64,000 nt of DNA from Rhodanobacteraceae bacterium (GTDB lineage: Bacteria > Pseudomonadota > Gammaproteobacteria > Xanthomonadales > SZUA-5), in assembly GCA_016713135.1 (NCBI GenBank), contig JADJPR010000020.1, positions 310,001 through 374,000 of the forward strand, in the 5' to 3' direction. The translations under genes and the position numbers were made by a program. The notes beneath the pieces were generated by a model that did no database searches, had not been told where the DNA came from, and saw only the letters and a list, made by a program, of their open reading frames with translations. Below are positions 43,015 to 52,328 of this stretch, one piece after another; position 1 is the first letter of the stretch; every line of letters starts with the position of its first letter.

Positions 43015-43653
43015 TCAGGCACCCGGCTTCGCGGCGCGTTCCTTGGCAACCAGGAAGTCGATCAGCGGACCGACATTCTGGTGGCCGCCGGCACTGCGGA
43101 CGTCGAAGCGCCACTTGCCATTGACGATCACGCTCGGCGTGCCTTCGACGCCCCAGCGAGGAATCATGGACCTGGAGCGGTTGACCTTGGAGTTCACGGC
43201 GAAGGAGTTGGCCGCACCAAGGAATGCTTCCTTGGTCACGCCAAACTGGGTGTACCACTGCGCGACATCATCCAACGCGCGGAACGGCACGTGTTCCTTG
43301 TGGATCGCGGCAAAGAACTTCTCGTGCGATGCCTCCAGGATGTTCAGCGTCTCGGCAGCGTAGTACGCACGGGCAAAGGCTTCTGCCGGCTCGTTCCAGG
43401 CAGCCGGGAAAGGAGAGTAGGCCACGTCGGCGGCCTTGGTCTTCTTCCAGGCGGTCAGGTACGGCTCAAGGTCATAGCAGTGTGGGCAGGTGTACATGAA
43501 CACTTCGAGCACTTCGATCTTGTCGCCGGAACTGGTGGGCTGCACCGGGTCGATGGCGAAGTAGTGCTCGCCGGCCTGGAACTTCTCCTGGGCGCATGCC
43601 GGCAGCACGAATGCCAGCGCCAGCGCGAAGAAAGCGGCAATCGCAACACGCAT
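43015..43653 (-). CDS. dsbA: Thiol:disulfide interchange protein DsbA
   Basis: A 212-residue periplasmic oxidoreductase that forms disulfide bonds in exported proteins. Its active site is Cys56-Pro-His-Cys59 in the thioredoxin fold, with the cis-proline loop GTPSVIVNG and a helical insert between. The signal peptide ends LPAC, so it may be lipid-anchored at Cys20 or cleaved after Ala-Cys-Ala. It lies downstream of cytochrome c4 and upstream of the EEP gene, all on the minus strand. Confidence 0.93.
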   Translation of the reverse strand: MRVAIAAFFALALAFVLPACAQEKFQAGEHYFAIDPVQPTSSGDKIEVLEVFMYTCPHCYDLEPYLTAWKKTKAADVAYSPFPAAWNEPAEAFARAYYAAETLNILEASHEKFFAAIHKEHVPFRALDDVAQWYTQFGVTKEAFLGAANSFAVNSKVNRSRSMIPRWGVEGTPSVIVNGKWRFDVRSAGGHQNVGPLIDFLVAKERAAKPGA

Positions 43654-43736
43654 CTTGATGAATCCTCGTTGGAAACGGTGTAGGACTAGGCTGGCAGAAA
43701 AACCCTGAAGCCAGCGTTGACGCGCGGCAGGACGTC

Positions 43737-44363
43737 TCAGGGAGTCGCCGAGTGGAGTCCCTGCATGTACGACGCCAGCGCGTCGATCTCGGCATCGGTC
43801 AGCGGCTTGGCCACCTGCGCCATGATATTGGCGTTCGGTACGGTGTCGTCGCCGTGCATTTCGCCGTCGCGGAAGCGGCGCAGGATTGCCGCCGTGTACT
43901 GCGCGTGCTGGCCGGCGACCGAGGGATACATCGAGGCCGGGTTGCCGTGGCCGGCCGGGCCATGGCAGGACATGCAGGCCGGGATGCCGCGCTTGGCGTC
44001 GCCACCGCGGTAGAGCGGCTCAGCCAGCGCAACCAGCGCCTCGTCGGCGATGTCCGGCTTGACCGTCTGCGACGCGAAATACGCGCCGAGGTCGGCCATG
44101 TCCTGATCCGACAGGGTGATCGCGAACCCGAGCATGATCGGGTTCATGCGCTTGCTGCTCTTGAACAGCGCAAGCTGGTGCGAGATGTACTCGGCATGCT
44201 GGCCGGCGATCTTGGGGTACTGCGGATCGGCACTGTTGCCGTCGACGCCATGGCACGCGGCGCAGACGGCGGCCTTGGTCTGGCCCGCGGCCGCATCGCC
44301 GGCCGCCAGCGTCGGGGTGGAGGCAGCCAGCGCTGCCAGCGCAACTACAGTGGAGAACTTCAT
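43737..44363 (-). CDS. Cytochrome c4 (di-heme)
   Basis: A 208-residue periplasmic electron carrier with two heme c sites, Cys34-Ala-Ala-Cys-His38 in the first half and CMSCHG near residue 129 in the second, each followed by a distal Met region (MLGFAITLSDQDM; IMAQVAKPLTDAEI). GQHAEYISHQL and GQHAQYTAAILRRF are the paired cytochrome c4 signatures. The signal peptide is cleaved near Leu-Ala-Ala. It is expected to feed electrons to terminal oxidases. The start at 44363 is the one directly before the signal peptide. Confidence 0.94.
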   Translation of the reverse strand: MKFSTVVALAALAASTPTLAAGDAAAGQTKAAVCAACHGVDGNSADPQYPKIAGQHAEYISHQLALFKSSKRMNPIMLGFAITLSDQDMADLGAYFASQTVKPDIADEALVALAEPLYRGGDAKRGIPACMSCHGPAGHGNPASMYPSVAGQHAQYTAAILRRFRDGEMHGDDTVPNANIMAQVAKPLTDAEIDALASYMQGLHSATP

Positions 44364-44485
44364 CGGCCAGGGCCTCGAACGCATTGCAGGGAAATCCGTG
44401 TGCGCACGGCCAGATGGCCGGGGGCGCCAAAGGGCGAGGATTCTACACGGGCGAGCGCGGGCGTAGCAGCAGGATTGGGGCGTCA

Positions 44486-44650
44486 GGTGTTGGTTGTTGG
44501 TGTTGGTGTTGGAAACACCCACGGCCGCCGGGACCCACAAGCCGCTCGTGCCAACGCCGATCCTCCCCGGTGGAGTTGCTGCTGGAAACAGCGATGACCG
44601 CGACTCGCCCAAGGCCGCTCTCGCCAACACCAACAACCAACACCAACACC
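44486..44650. repeat. Palindromic element, GTTGGTG/GTTGTTG word family
   Basis: Left arm 44486-44512 (27 bases of GGTGTTGGTTGTTGG words) and right arm 44624-44650 (27 bases of CCAACACC/CCAACAACC words) pair with a one-word shuffle. Spacer 111 bases. It sits in the 340-base divergent gap between cytochrome c4 and engB, so it may lie over their promoters; no clear promoter can be read. Confidence 0.85.
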
Positions 44651-44703
44651 AGTTGTTGACTGTGGCGTAGATTCCGCAGATCCAAGCGCCCGCCAGACCG
44701 CCC

Positions 44704-45321
44704 ATGACCCCCGCCGACCTCGCGCGCCGCTTCCGCCGTGCCGCGTTCCTGATGAGCACGCCCGACCACACCAAGCTGCCCGCCGACGCGGGGGCCGAGG
44801 TCGCGTTCGCGGGACGTTCGAATGCCGGCAAGTCGAGCGCGATCAACGCGATCTGCGACCAGGGGGGTCTCGCGCGCACCAGCAAGACTCCGGGGCGCAC
44901 CCAGCACCTGGTGGCCTTCGCACTGTCCGAAAGCGAGCGGCTGATCGACCTTCCGGGGTACGGCTACGCCCGGGTGCCGATGGCGGTCAAGCAGGCCTGG
45001 CATGCGCTGATCGACCGCTATGTGCGCGAGCGCCAGTCGCTGCGCGGCATCGTGGTGGTCAGCGACATCCGCCACGCGCTCACCGATTTCGACCGCCAGA
45101 TGCTGGAGTACTGTCAGTTCCGCGGCCTGCGCTGCGTGCTCCTGCTGTCCAAGTCCGACAAGCTCAACCGCGGCCCGGCGATGGAGGTACGGCGCAAGGT
45201 GCTGGCCGAGATCGCCGAACTCGGCGTGCCGACCACGGCCGTGGTGTTCTCGGCGCAGGGCAAGAGCGGTGTAGATGAGGCGCGCGCGGCGGTGGCGGCG
45301 TTGCTGGACGGCGGGGAGTGA
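44704..45321 (+). CDS. engB: Ribosome-biogenesis GTPase EngB/YsxC
   Basis: A 205-residue essential GTPase for large-subunit assembly. G1 is GRSNAGKSS, G2 lies in TSKTPGRTQHL, G3 is DLPGYGYA, G4 is LSKSDKLN and G5 is FSAQGKSG. It diverges from cytochrome c4, the standard neighbourhood in Xanthomonadales. Starts at 44704 (MTPADLARRFRRAAFLMS) and 44752 are both possible; the former is used. Confidence 0.95.
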   Translation: MTPADLARRFRRAAFLMSTPDHTKLPADAGAEVAFAGRSNAGKSSAINAICDQGGLARTSKTPGRTQHLVAFALSESERLIDLPGYGYARVPMAVKQAWHALIDRYVRERQSLRGIVVVSDIRHALTDFDRQMLEYCQFRGLRCVLLLSKSDKLNRGPAMEVRRKVLAEIAELGVPTTAVVFSAQGKSGVDEARAAVAALLDGGE

Positions 45322-45361
45322 GCCGGAGCTGAACTGCGCGCGCTGGATCGATCGCTCCGCC

Positions 45362-45546
45362 GGTTATGGGTTGTGGGTTGTGAGTTGTGGGCGGCGAAAC
45401 TCGCGCGCCGCGGACCTGCGGGAGCCGACTCTGTCGGCGATCTCCTCCCGCGGTCGTCAACAATGGATTGCGGCTGAAGCCGCTCCCACCGGCTCCCGGC
45501 ACGCCGGCTGTTGCTGCCCACAACCCACAACCCACAACCCAGAACC
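45362..45546. repeat. Palindromic element with GTTGTGG arms around a REP pair
   Basis: Left arm 45362-45402 (GGTTATGGGTTGTGGGTTGT and onward), right arm 45510-45546 (TGCTGCCCACAACCCACAAC and onward). The core, 45420-45489, holds GGGAGCCGACTCTGTCGGCG facing GCGGCTGAAGCCGCTCCCAC, as at 37233-37309. It lies 66 bases before the ABC permease gene. Confidence 0.88.
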
Positions 45547-45612
45547 AACGATCAGCCCGCTTCCCCGCTGACTCTTGCTAGTCTGCGCCAAGCCCCACTC
45601 GGAGCCCGCGCC

Positions 45613-46419
45613 ATGGCCAAATCCTGGATGTCCCTCGACCTGCGCCAGGCGCCGGCGCCGGCTACGGGCAAGCTGCTGGCGGCGACCTGCCTGGTGCTGG
45701 TCGGCTTCTTCTGGTTCGCGCTGACGCTGGGCCCGGCGGAGGAGCGCTTCATCTCGCCGGCGATCCTGCCCAGCCCGGGCGAGGTGATCGGGGCAATCCC
45801 GAATCTGCTGTTCGAGCGCGACCTGGGCAAGGGCATCGCCGCGACCATGGTTCGGGTGCTCGCTGGTTTCAGCCTGGCGCTCGCTGTTGGCGTGCCGCTC
45901 GGGGTGCTCGCCGGCTCCTGGCGCGTCCTGGAAGCCTTCCTCAAGCCGATCGTGATCCCGGCCAGCAACGTGCCGGTGGCCGCGCTGATCCCGCTGACCA
46001 TCCTGTGGTTCGGCATCGGCGAGACCCAGAAGGTGATGTTCATCTTCATCGCCGCGGTGCCTTTCGTGTTCGCGACCGCCGCCGCGTCCATCCTTGCGGT
46101 GCCGGACCGCTACGTCGACACGGCGCGAACCTTGGGCGCCAGCGACCGCCAGATCATGCTCAAGGTGCTGGTGCCCACCGCGATGCCGGAGATGTACCGC
46201 GGCCTGCGCGGGCTGTTCGGCCTGTCCTTCGGCTACATCATGCTGGCGGAGTTGATCAACGCCCCGCACGGCCTCGGCGCGATGCTCAACATCAGCCAGC
46301 GCCGCGGCCTGACCGAACACATCTTCCTGATCCTCGGCATCATCAGCCTGATCGCCTGGGCCATCGACCACGGCCTCGCCTGGCTGGAGCGGCGGCTGTT
46401 CCCGCATCAGGTGAAGTGA
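45613..46419 (+). CDS. ABC transporter permease, NitT/TauT (SsuC/TauC) type
   Basis: A 268-residue inner-membrane permease with about six helices. The coupling EAA loop is ARTLGASDRQIMLKVLVPTAMPEMYRGLR, and ILPSPGEVIGAI at the N-terminus is typical of the aliphatic-sulfonate/taurine/nitrate group. RBS-like CGGAG precedes the ATG. Unusually, no ATPase or substrate-binding gene is adjacent, so it must work with partners elsewhere or is an orphan. Confidence 0.88.
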   Translation: MAKSWMSLDLRQAPAPATGKLLAATCLVLVGFFWFALTLGPAEERFISPAILPSPGEVIGAIPNLLFERDLGKGIAATMVRVLAGFSLALAVGVPLGVLAGSWRVLEAFLKPIVIPASNVPVAALIPLTILWFGIGETQKVMFIFIAAVPFVFATAAASILAVPDRYVDTARTLGASDRQIMLKVLVPTAMPEMYRGLRGLFGLSFGYIMLAELINAPHGLGAMLNISQRRGLTEHIFLILGIISLIAWAIDHGLAWLERRLFPHQVK

Positions 46420-46427
46420 GGAAGGGG

Positions 46428-46571
46428 GTAAAAAGTGAAAGGTGAAAGGGGAGGGGCGACCTCGACACACTGCCGTTTGTCCAAGGCAGCCGTCTTGGCG
46501 CTAAAGCGCAACACCTCGTAACACCTCACTTTTCACTTTTCACTTTTCACTTTTCACTTTTCACCTTTTCC
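46428..46571. repeat. Palindromic element, AAAGTGA word family; right arm overlaps the GNAT gene
   Basis: Left arm 46428-46451 (GTAAAAAGTGAAAGGTGAAA and onward), right arm 46523-46571 of CTTTTCA heptads (about six). The right arm contains the stop codon and last six codons of the GNAT gene on the minus strand. Confidence 0.88.
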
Positions 46572-47086
46572 AGCTTCACGCGCGCCATCCCCCACACATC
46601 CACATATTCCCCGTTTCTGAAGGCATAGGCGCGCATGCGGCCTTCCTCGACGAAGCCGTGCTTGCGGTAGAGCGCGATGGCGGGCGCGTTGTCGACGTAG
46701 ACCTCCAGTTCCAGGCGCGTCATCTGCATCCAGTTCTCGGCGCGATCGATCAGCGCGACCATCAGCGCGTCGGCGATGCCGCGGCGCTGGAAGGCCGGGT
46801 CGACGACGATCCCGATGGCCCCGGCATGACGGCGCCGCGCGTGCGGCAGCGGACGCCCGAGATAGGCGTGGCCCACGATCTTGCCGTCGACCAGCGCCAG
46901 CAGATGCAGGTTGTCCGGATCGCTACCGGCCATGCGTTCGCGCCAGTAGCTCTCGCGCGGGAACGGCAGCTGCAGCAGCGCGCCGTAGACCGATGGGTCG
47001 CGGTACAGCGCGGCGACGCCGGCGGCATCGTCCAGTTCAGCAGCACGCAGTTCGACTGCGGAGGGCTGGCGGCGCTTCGCACTCAT
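46547..47086 (-). CDS. GNAT-family N-acetyltransferase
   Basis: A 179-residue acetyltransferase: ELRAAELDDAAGVAALYRD, DGKIVGHAYLGR, AIGIVVDPAFQRRGIADALM (acetyl-CoA site, Q-R-R-G-I-A) and LELEVYVDNAPAIALYRKHGFVEEGRMRAYAFRNGEYVDV. This is the PhnO/L-amino-acid or phosphinothricin acetyltransferase-like subgroup. The final residues KVKSEK and the stop are encoded by CTTTTCA repeat heptads, so the C-terminus has been altered by the element. The start overlaps the stop of the membrane-protein gene (ATGA). Confidence 0.88.
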   Translation of the reverse strand: MSAKRRQPSAVELRAAELDDAAGVAALYRDPSVYGALLQLPFPRESYWRERMAGSDPDNLHLLALVDGKIVGHAYLGRPLPHARRRHAGAIGIVVDPAFQRRGIADALMVALIDRAENWMQMTRLELEVYVDNAPAIALYRKHGFVEEGRMRAYAFRNGEYVDVWGMARVKLEKVKSEK

Positions 47087-47310
47087 CGGCCACGCTCGCG
47101 CATCGAGGCGATGAACCAGCGGAGCATCAGCGGCCCGCAGACCAGCATGCCCACCGCGCCGATCACGATCAGCGGCAGCGCCAGACCGCGCGCGGCGATC
47201 AGGTCGAAGGGCGTGGTCTCCGGCGCGAAGTGCGCGCCGAGGCCGAAGGCGAGCAATACGGCGGCGAGGCCGTCAGCCATCACCAAGGGGATGATCAGGT
47301 TGCGGTTCAT
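47083..47310 (-). CDS. Small membrane protein upstream of the GNAT gene
   Basis: A 75-residue protein with two transmembrane helices (IIPLVMADGLAAVLLAFGLGAHF; LALPLIVIGAVGMLVCGPLMLRWF) and a short charged C-terminus. It overlaps the GNAT start by four bases, so it is translationally coupled. It has the size and pattern of DUF5658/DUF1634-like small membrane proteins, but I cannot assign a family. It diverges from cystathionine beta-synthase. Confidence 0.65.
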   Translation of the reverse strand: MNRNLIIPLVMADGLAAVLLAFGLGAHFAPETTPFDLIAARGLALPLIVIGAVGMLVCGPLMLRWFIASMRERGR

Positions 47311-47449
47311 GCGAATGGCTCCCGTTTCCGGTGCACATTATGGCGTCGCGGCGCGCGGATCGCAGCGCCGAACCTACCGCTTTGCGCCGCGCTGGTGCAG
47401 TCTTCGCCCCTTCACGCGGACGGCGCCGCGGCGCCCTGGGGAGATGACG

Positions 47450-48820
<1,371 letters not shown>

Positions 48821-48832
48821 GGGCGGCTGGGC

Positions 48833-48893
48833 TGGTTGTGGGTTGTGGGTTGTGGGTTGTGGGTTGTGGGTTGTGGGTTGTGGGCAGCGAAGC
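48833..48893. repeat. GTTGTGG heptad arm with single REP, no facing arm
   Basis: Seven GTTGTGG heptads followed by GGCAGCGAAGCTCGC, then GGGAGCCGACTCTGTCGGCG at 48914. It is the left half of the composite element found at 37154 and 45362; the right half is missing, apparently replaced by the next element. Confidence 0.8.
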
Positions 48894-48976
48894 TCGCACC
48901 CCGCGAGCCCGTGGGAGCCGACTCTGTCGGCGATCTTCTTGGGCGGCACGGCGGCCCCAAAAAATACAATCCTTTT

Positions 48977-49096
48977 GTCCGCAAAGAACGCAAAGGGCGC
49001 AAAGTAGAGCCAGATCGATTGCCGGATATCCGGGGCATGTGGATGCTGCGCAACCCAGGACGCTCTTCTTTGCGTCCTTGGCGTCCTTTGCGGACA
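48977..49096. repeat. Palindromic element, GCAAAGA word family
   Basis: Left arm 48977-49004 (GTCCGCAAAGAACGCAAAGG and onward), right arm 49069-49096 its near-complement, ending CTTTGCGGAC, with a 64-base spacer. With the heptad arm just before, it fills most of the 355-base gap between the cystathionine beta-synthase gene and the convergent LysR gene. Confidence 0.88.
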
Positions 49097-49175
49097 AACA
49101 AGCAGGCAAGGGCACGCGACAGCTCGATGCGCGAATAAGCGTACCGGCAGGAGCGACCGGGACTCACCGGACAAC

Positions 49176-50081
49176 TCACCCATTGAACCTGACCCCGCTG
49201 AAGGCCTGCAGGAACCACGCTAGGGCGCGGCCGCGGACGGGTTCGCGCCAGGCCAGGTGCACGCTCTGGCTGATCTCGCCGTGCTGCGCCAGGCGTTTGG
49301 CGACCAGCCGACCGTTGCGTAGCTCGGGCTCGGCGATGTGCCGCGGCAGGTAGCCGCAGCCCAGCGCGGCGATCTGCGCGGCGATCTTGTAGCGAAAGTC
49401 CGGCACCGTCATCACCGGCTGGCCGGGCAGCAGGCCGGCGGTGCGCCGCGGCATCGAGCGCGCAGAGTCGGCCACCGCCACCGCCCGGTGCTGTGCGATT
49501 TGCTCCGGCGACAGCGGCTCCGCTGCGCGCGCCAGCGGGTGCTGCGGCGACACGCACCAGACGAAGTCGATGCGCCCGAGCGGCTGCAGGCGGATCGCGT
49601 GGTCGGCGGGCGCCTCGCCGGGCGCGCCGACGACCAGGTCCGCGCGTCCGCTCAGCAGCGCTTCCCAGCTACCGGACAGTACCTCGTGCCAGAAGCGGAT
49701 CTGGGTCGGCGCCTTGAGCTCGTCGAAGCCGCGCACCAGCGGCCACAGCACATCCAGCGGCACGATGGCGTCCACCGCGATCACCAGCTCGGACTCGAAG
49801 CCCAGCGCCGCCCGACGCGCACGGGTCAGCGCACCGGTCAGCGCGGCGCGCACATCGCGGCCTTCGCGCACCAGCAGCTGCGCGGATTCGGTCAGCTGCG
49901 CGCGCCCGCTGCGGCGATCCACCAGCAACAGGTCCAGGCGTTCTTCCAGCCGCCGCACTTGGTAGGTCAATGCCGACGGCACCTTGCCGAGCGCGCGCGC
50001 GGCGGCGGCCATCGAGCCGGTGGCGCCGATCGCGGCCAGCAACTCGATGTCGTCCAGTCCCAATTCACCCGATGTAGGCAT
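49176..50081 (-). CDS. LysR-family transcriptional regulator
   Basis: A 301-residue regulator. The N-terminal helix-turn-helix is ELLAAIGATGSMAAAARALGKVPSALTYQVRRLEERL. The rest is a periplasmic-binding-like effector domain (about 95-295: DAIVPLDVLWPLVRGF, LVVGAPGEAP, AQIAALGCGYLPRHIAE). It diverges from the yceI/cytochrome b561/yceI set and probably controls it or itself through the palindrome at its start codon. The effector is unknown. Confidence 0.92.
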   Translation of the reverse strand: MPTSGELGLDDIELLAAIGATGSMAAAARALGKVPSALTYQVRRLEERLDLLLVDRRSGRAQLTESAQLLVREGRDVRAALTGALTRARRAALGFESELVIAVDAIVPLDVLWPLVRGFDELKAPTQIRFWHEVLSGSWEALLSGRADLVVGAPGEAPADHAIRLQPLGRIDFVWCVSPQHPLARAAEPLSPEQIAQHRAVAVADSARSMPRRTAGLLPGQPVMTVPDFRYKIAAQIAALGCGYLPRHIAEPELRNGRLVAKRLAQHGEISQSVHLAWREPVRGRALAWFLQAFSGVRFNG

Positions 50082-50096
50082 TCAATGAATTTGAAT
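50080..50096. promoter_or_regulatory. Candidate LysR operator (ATTCAA-5-TTGAAT)
   Basis: ATTCAATGAATTTGAAT is a perfect 6-base inverted repeat with a 5-base centre, covering the start codon of the LysR gene, in the 112-base gap to the divergent yceI gene. LysR proteins usually bind such dyads between divergent genes. This is inference from symmetry and position. Confidence 0.5.
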
Positions 50097-50193
50097 GACG
50101 TCGCGGAGGCCGGCAGATTGGCCCAGCCGTCGCTCTTCCGCAAGATGCCACCACCACAGGCGCACCGCCTGTCACCCATCCGGAGCCTGACTC

Positions 50194-50760
50194 ATGCGTA
50201 CCCTGATCGCCCTCGCCACCCTCGCCCTCGGCAATGGCGCCAGCGCCGAACCGCTGAACTACGCCTTCGACAAGGTGCACACCCAGGTGCACGCCAGCGT
50301 GCTGCACATGGGCCTGTCGAACAGCACCGCGCGTTTCCACGTCAAGGACGGCACGATCAGCTTCGACAGCGCCGACTGGAGCACCGCGAAGGTCGACGTG
50401 ACCCTGGATGTGGCCGGCATCAACCTCGGCGACGCCACCTGGCAGGAGCACGTATCGGCCGAGAAGTGGTTCAACGTCGCCGGCTTCCCCGAGGCCCGCT
50501 TCGTCTCGACCAAGGTGGAGAAGACCGGCGACAAGACCATGACCATCCACGGCGACCTTGCGCTCAAGGGCGCCACCCAGCCGGTGACGCTGCAGGCCAC
50601 GCTGAACCAGGCCGGCCCGCACCCCTTCAGCAAGAAGCCGGCGATCGGCGTCTCCGCAACGGGCACCATCCAGCGCAGCAAGTTCGGCATGTCCGAGTAC
50701 CTCGGCGGCATCAGCGATGATGTGCAGATCCGGATCGAGATCGAGGCGAGCGCGGGCTGA
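50194..50760 (+). CDS. YceI family periplasmic protein (first copy)
   Basis: A 188-residue lipocalin-like protein. The signal peptide is cleaved near Ala-Ser-Ala (about residue 18), followed by an eight-stranded barrel: YAFDKVHTQVHASVLHMGLSN, VDVTLDVAGINLGDATWQEHV, FNVAGFPEARFVSTKVEKTG, KTMTIHGDLALKGATQPVTL and the C-terminal VQIRIEIEAS. YceI proteins bind isoprenoid lipids such as ubiquinone derivatives and respond to pH or redox stress. It is the first of three co-oriented genes, with cytochrome b561 and a second yceI. Confidence 0.92.
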   Translation: MRTLIALATLALGNGASAEPLNYAFDKVHTQVHASVLHMGLSNSTARFHVKDGTISFDSADWSTAKVDVTLDVAGINLGDATWQEHVSAEKWFNVAGFPEARFVSTKVEKTGDKTMTIHGDLALKGATQPVTLQATLNQAGPHPFSKKPAIGVSATGTIQRSKFGMSEYLGGISDDVQIRIEIEASAG

Positions 50761-50768
50761 GGGTTGGG

Positions 50769-50922
50769 AAAGCGGGGAAGGGGTCAGGGGGCAGGGGAAC
50801 CGGTTCGATGCACCAGAAACCCTGATGTGATCGGGTTGGTCATTGCCAGGTAGTCAGAACCGCGGCAAGGTCGAACCGTGGCGCAAGCCTGGTCCCCCGC
50901 CCCCTGCCCCTCGCCCCGCTTT
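50769..50922. repeat. Palindromic element, GGGGCAGG word family
   Basis: Left arm 50769-50797 (AAAGCGGGGAAGGGGTCAGG and onward) and right arm 50894-50922 (ending CCCCGCTTT) pair over 29 bases with few mismatches. Spacer 96 bases. It lies between the first yceI and cytochrome b561 genes. Confidence 0.85.
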
Positions 50923-50970
50923 CTGCGTCAAGCTGCACCGGCTCCGACGCCGACCCACGGAGAACCCCAC

Positions 50971-51546
50971 ATGCCCCGCGACCCCGACTTCAGCTTCGCC
51001 CCGGAGCCTACGCCGCGCTACAGCGGGGTGGCGATCGCGCTGCACTGGTTGATGGCGCTGGCGATCATCGGCCTGCTCGGCGTGGGGCTATGGATGACGG
51101 GCCTCAAGAACTCGCCGACCAAGATCGAGGTCTACACCTGGCACAAATGGGCGGGCCTGACCGTCATGGCGCTGGCGCTGGTGCGCCTCTCGTGGCGGTT
51201 GCACCGGCCGCCGCCCTTCCTGGCCGAATCGATCCCCGCCTGGCAGGTGACCACCGCCGCGTACACGCACCGGCTGTTGTACGCGCTGATGCTTGCGATG
51301 CCGCTGACGGGTTGGCTGCAGAACTCCGCGGCCGGCTTCCCGCTGACCTGGTTCGGGCTGTTCAAGGTGCCGGCGTTGGTACCGCGCGACAAGGCCGCCT
51401 TCGCCTTCTGGCAGCAGACCCACGAATGGCTGGCCTGGGCGCTGATGGCGCTGATCGCGCTCCACGTCCTCGCCGCGCTCAAGCACCACCTGGTCGACAA
51501 GGACGACACCCTCCGGCGGATGCTGCCGTGGGGTCGCCCTGGCTGA
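50971..51546 (+). CDS. Cytochrome b561
   Basis: A 191-residue inner-membrane di-heme protein with four helices. The heme histidines can be placed in IALHWLMALAIIG, YTWHKWAGLTVM, YTHRLLYALML and ALHVLAALKHH. It transfers electrons between quinol and periplasmic acceptors. It lies between two YceI genes, an arrangement seen in many proteobacteria that suggests quinone-linked redox defence in the envelope. CGGAG lies eight bases before the ATG. Confidence 0.92.
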   Translation: MPRDPDFSFAPEPTPRYSGVAIALHWLMALAIIGLLGVGLWMTGLKNSPTKIEVYTWHKWAGLTVMALALVRLSWRLHRPPPFLAESIPAWQVTTAAYTHRLLYALMLAMPLTGWLQNSAAGFPLTWFGLFKVPALVPRDKAAFAFWQQTHEWLAWALMALIALHVLAALKHHLVDKDDTLRRMLPWGRPG

Positions 51547-51569
51547 CTTTGTGGCGGCCGCCAGCAGAA

Positions 51570-51747
51570 GCAGGACGCAGAGAACGCAGAGGAGGAGCAG
51601 AGAGAACGCGGAGAGAATCCCAGGTCGAATCGGGAGCAACCTACCTCCGGCCTTTGATCGATGACTCTTCATCCCGGCGCACCCTGCCCTCTCCCGACCT
51701 TCCTCTGCGTTCTCTCTGCTTCTCCTCTGCGTCCTCTGCGTCCTGCT
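51570..51747. repeat. Palindromic element, GCAGAGA/GCGGAGA word family
   Basis: Left arm 51570-51612 (GCAGGACGCAGAGAACGCAG and onward) and right arm 51702-51747 (ending GCGTCCTGC) pair over about 40 bases with one word inserted. Spacer about 90 bases. It separates the cytochrome b561 gene from the second yceI, so those two may not be on one transcript. Confidence 0.87.
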
Positions 51748-51782
51748 CTTCCTCCCAGACACCCTGAATCCCGGAGTTGCCG

Positions 51783-52322
51783 ATGTTCCGCGCCATCGCA
51801 CTGATCGGTCTTGCCATCTGCGGCGCCGCCGACGCCGCGACTTTCCGCTTCGATGCCAGCAACAGCGAGCTCGGGTTCACCGGGGACTACGGTGGCGAGG
51901 CGGTGCCGGGCGTGTTCCGCACGTTCTCGGGCACGGCGGAGTTCGACCTGGCCAAGCCGCTGGCCACGCGCTTCCGCACCGAGATCGACGTGGCCAGCCT
52001 GGACACCGACTACGCCGAGCGCGATGACACCCTGCGCACGCCGGAGTTCTTCGACACCGAGGCGCACCCGCAGGCGGTATGGGTTTCGAGCGGCGACTGC
52101 AGCGCCGCTGGCGCGCGCCTGTCCTGCCCCGGCACGCTGACGCTCAAGGGCGAGACCCACCCGGTGGCGCTGGACATCGCACCGTCCGCGGATGGCAAGT
52201 CGATCGAGGGCAAGGCCACGCTGGACCGCAGCCAGTTCGGCATCGGCAGCGGCGAGTGGGCGGATCCGGAGACCATCGCCAACCAGGTGACGATCAGCTT
52301 CCGCCTGGTGCTCACGCCCTGA
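51783..52322 (+). CDS. YceI family periplasmic protein (second copy)
   Basis: A 179-residue YceI-type protein, shorter and only loosely similar to the copy at 50194. It has a signal peptide (cleavage near Ala-Asp-Ala), FRFDASNSELGFTGDYGGEAVPG, the double-aspartate region VASLDTDYAERDDTLRTPEFFDTEAHPQA, and LTLKGETHPVALDI. Two cysteines (SGDCSAAGARLSC) probably form a disulfide. It would bind an amphiphilic lipid or quinone. The ATG at 51783 is preferred over a TTG two codons upstream. Confidence 0.9.
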   Translation: MFRAIALIGLAICGAADAATFRFDASNSELGFTGDYGGEAVPGVFRTFSGTAEFDLAKPLATRFRTEIDVASLDTDYAERDDTLRTPEFFDTEAHPQAVWVSSGDCSAAGARLSCPGTLTLKGETHPVALDIAPSADGKSIEGKATLDRSQFGIGSGEWADPETIANQVTISFRLVLTP

Positions 52323-52328
52323 CCGGCA

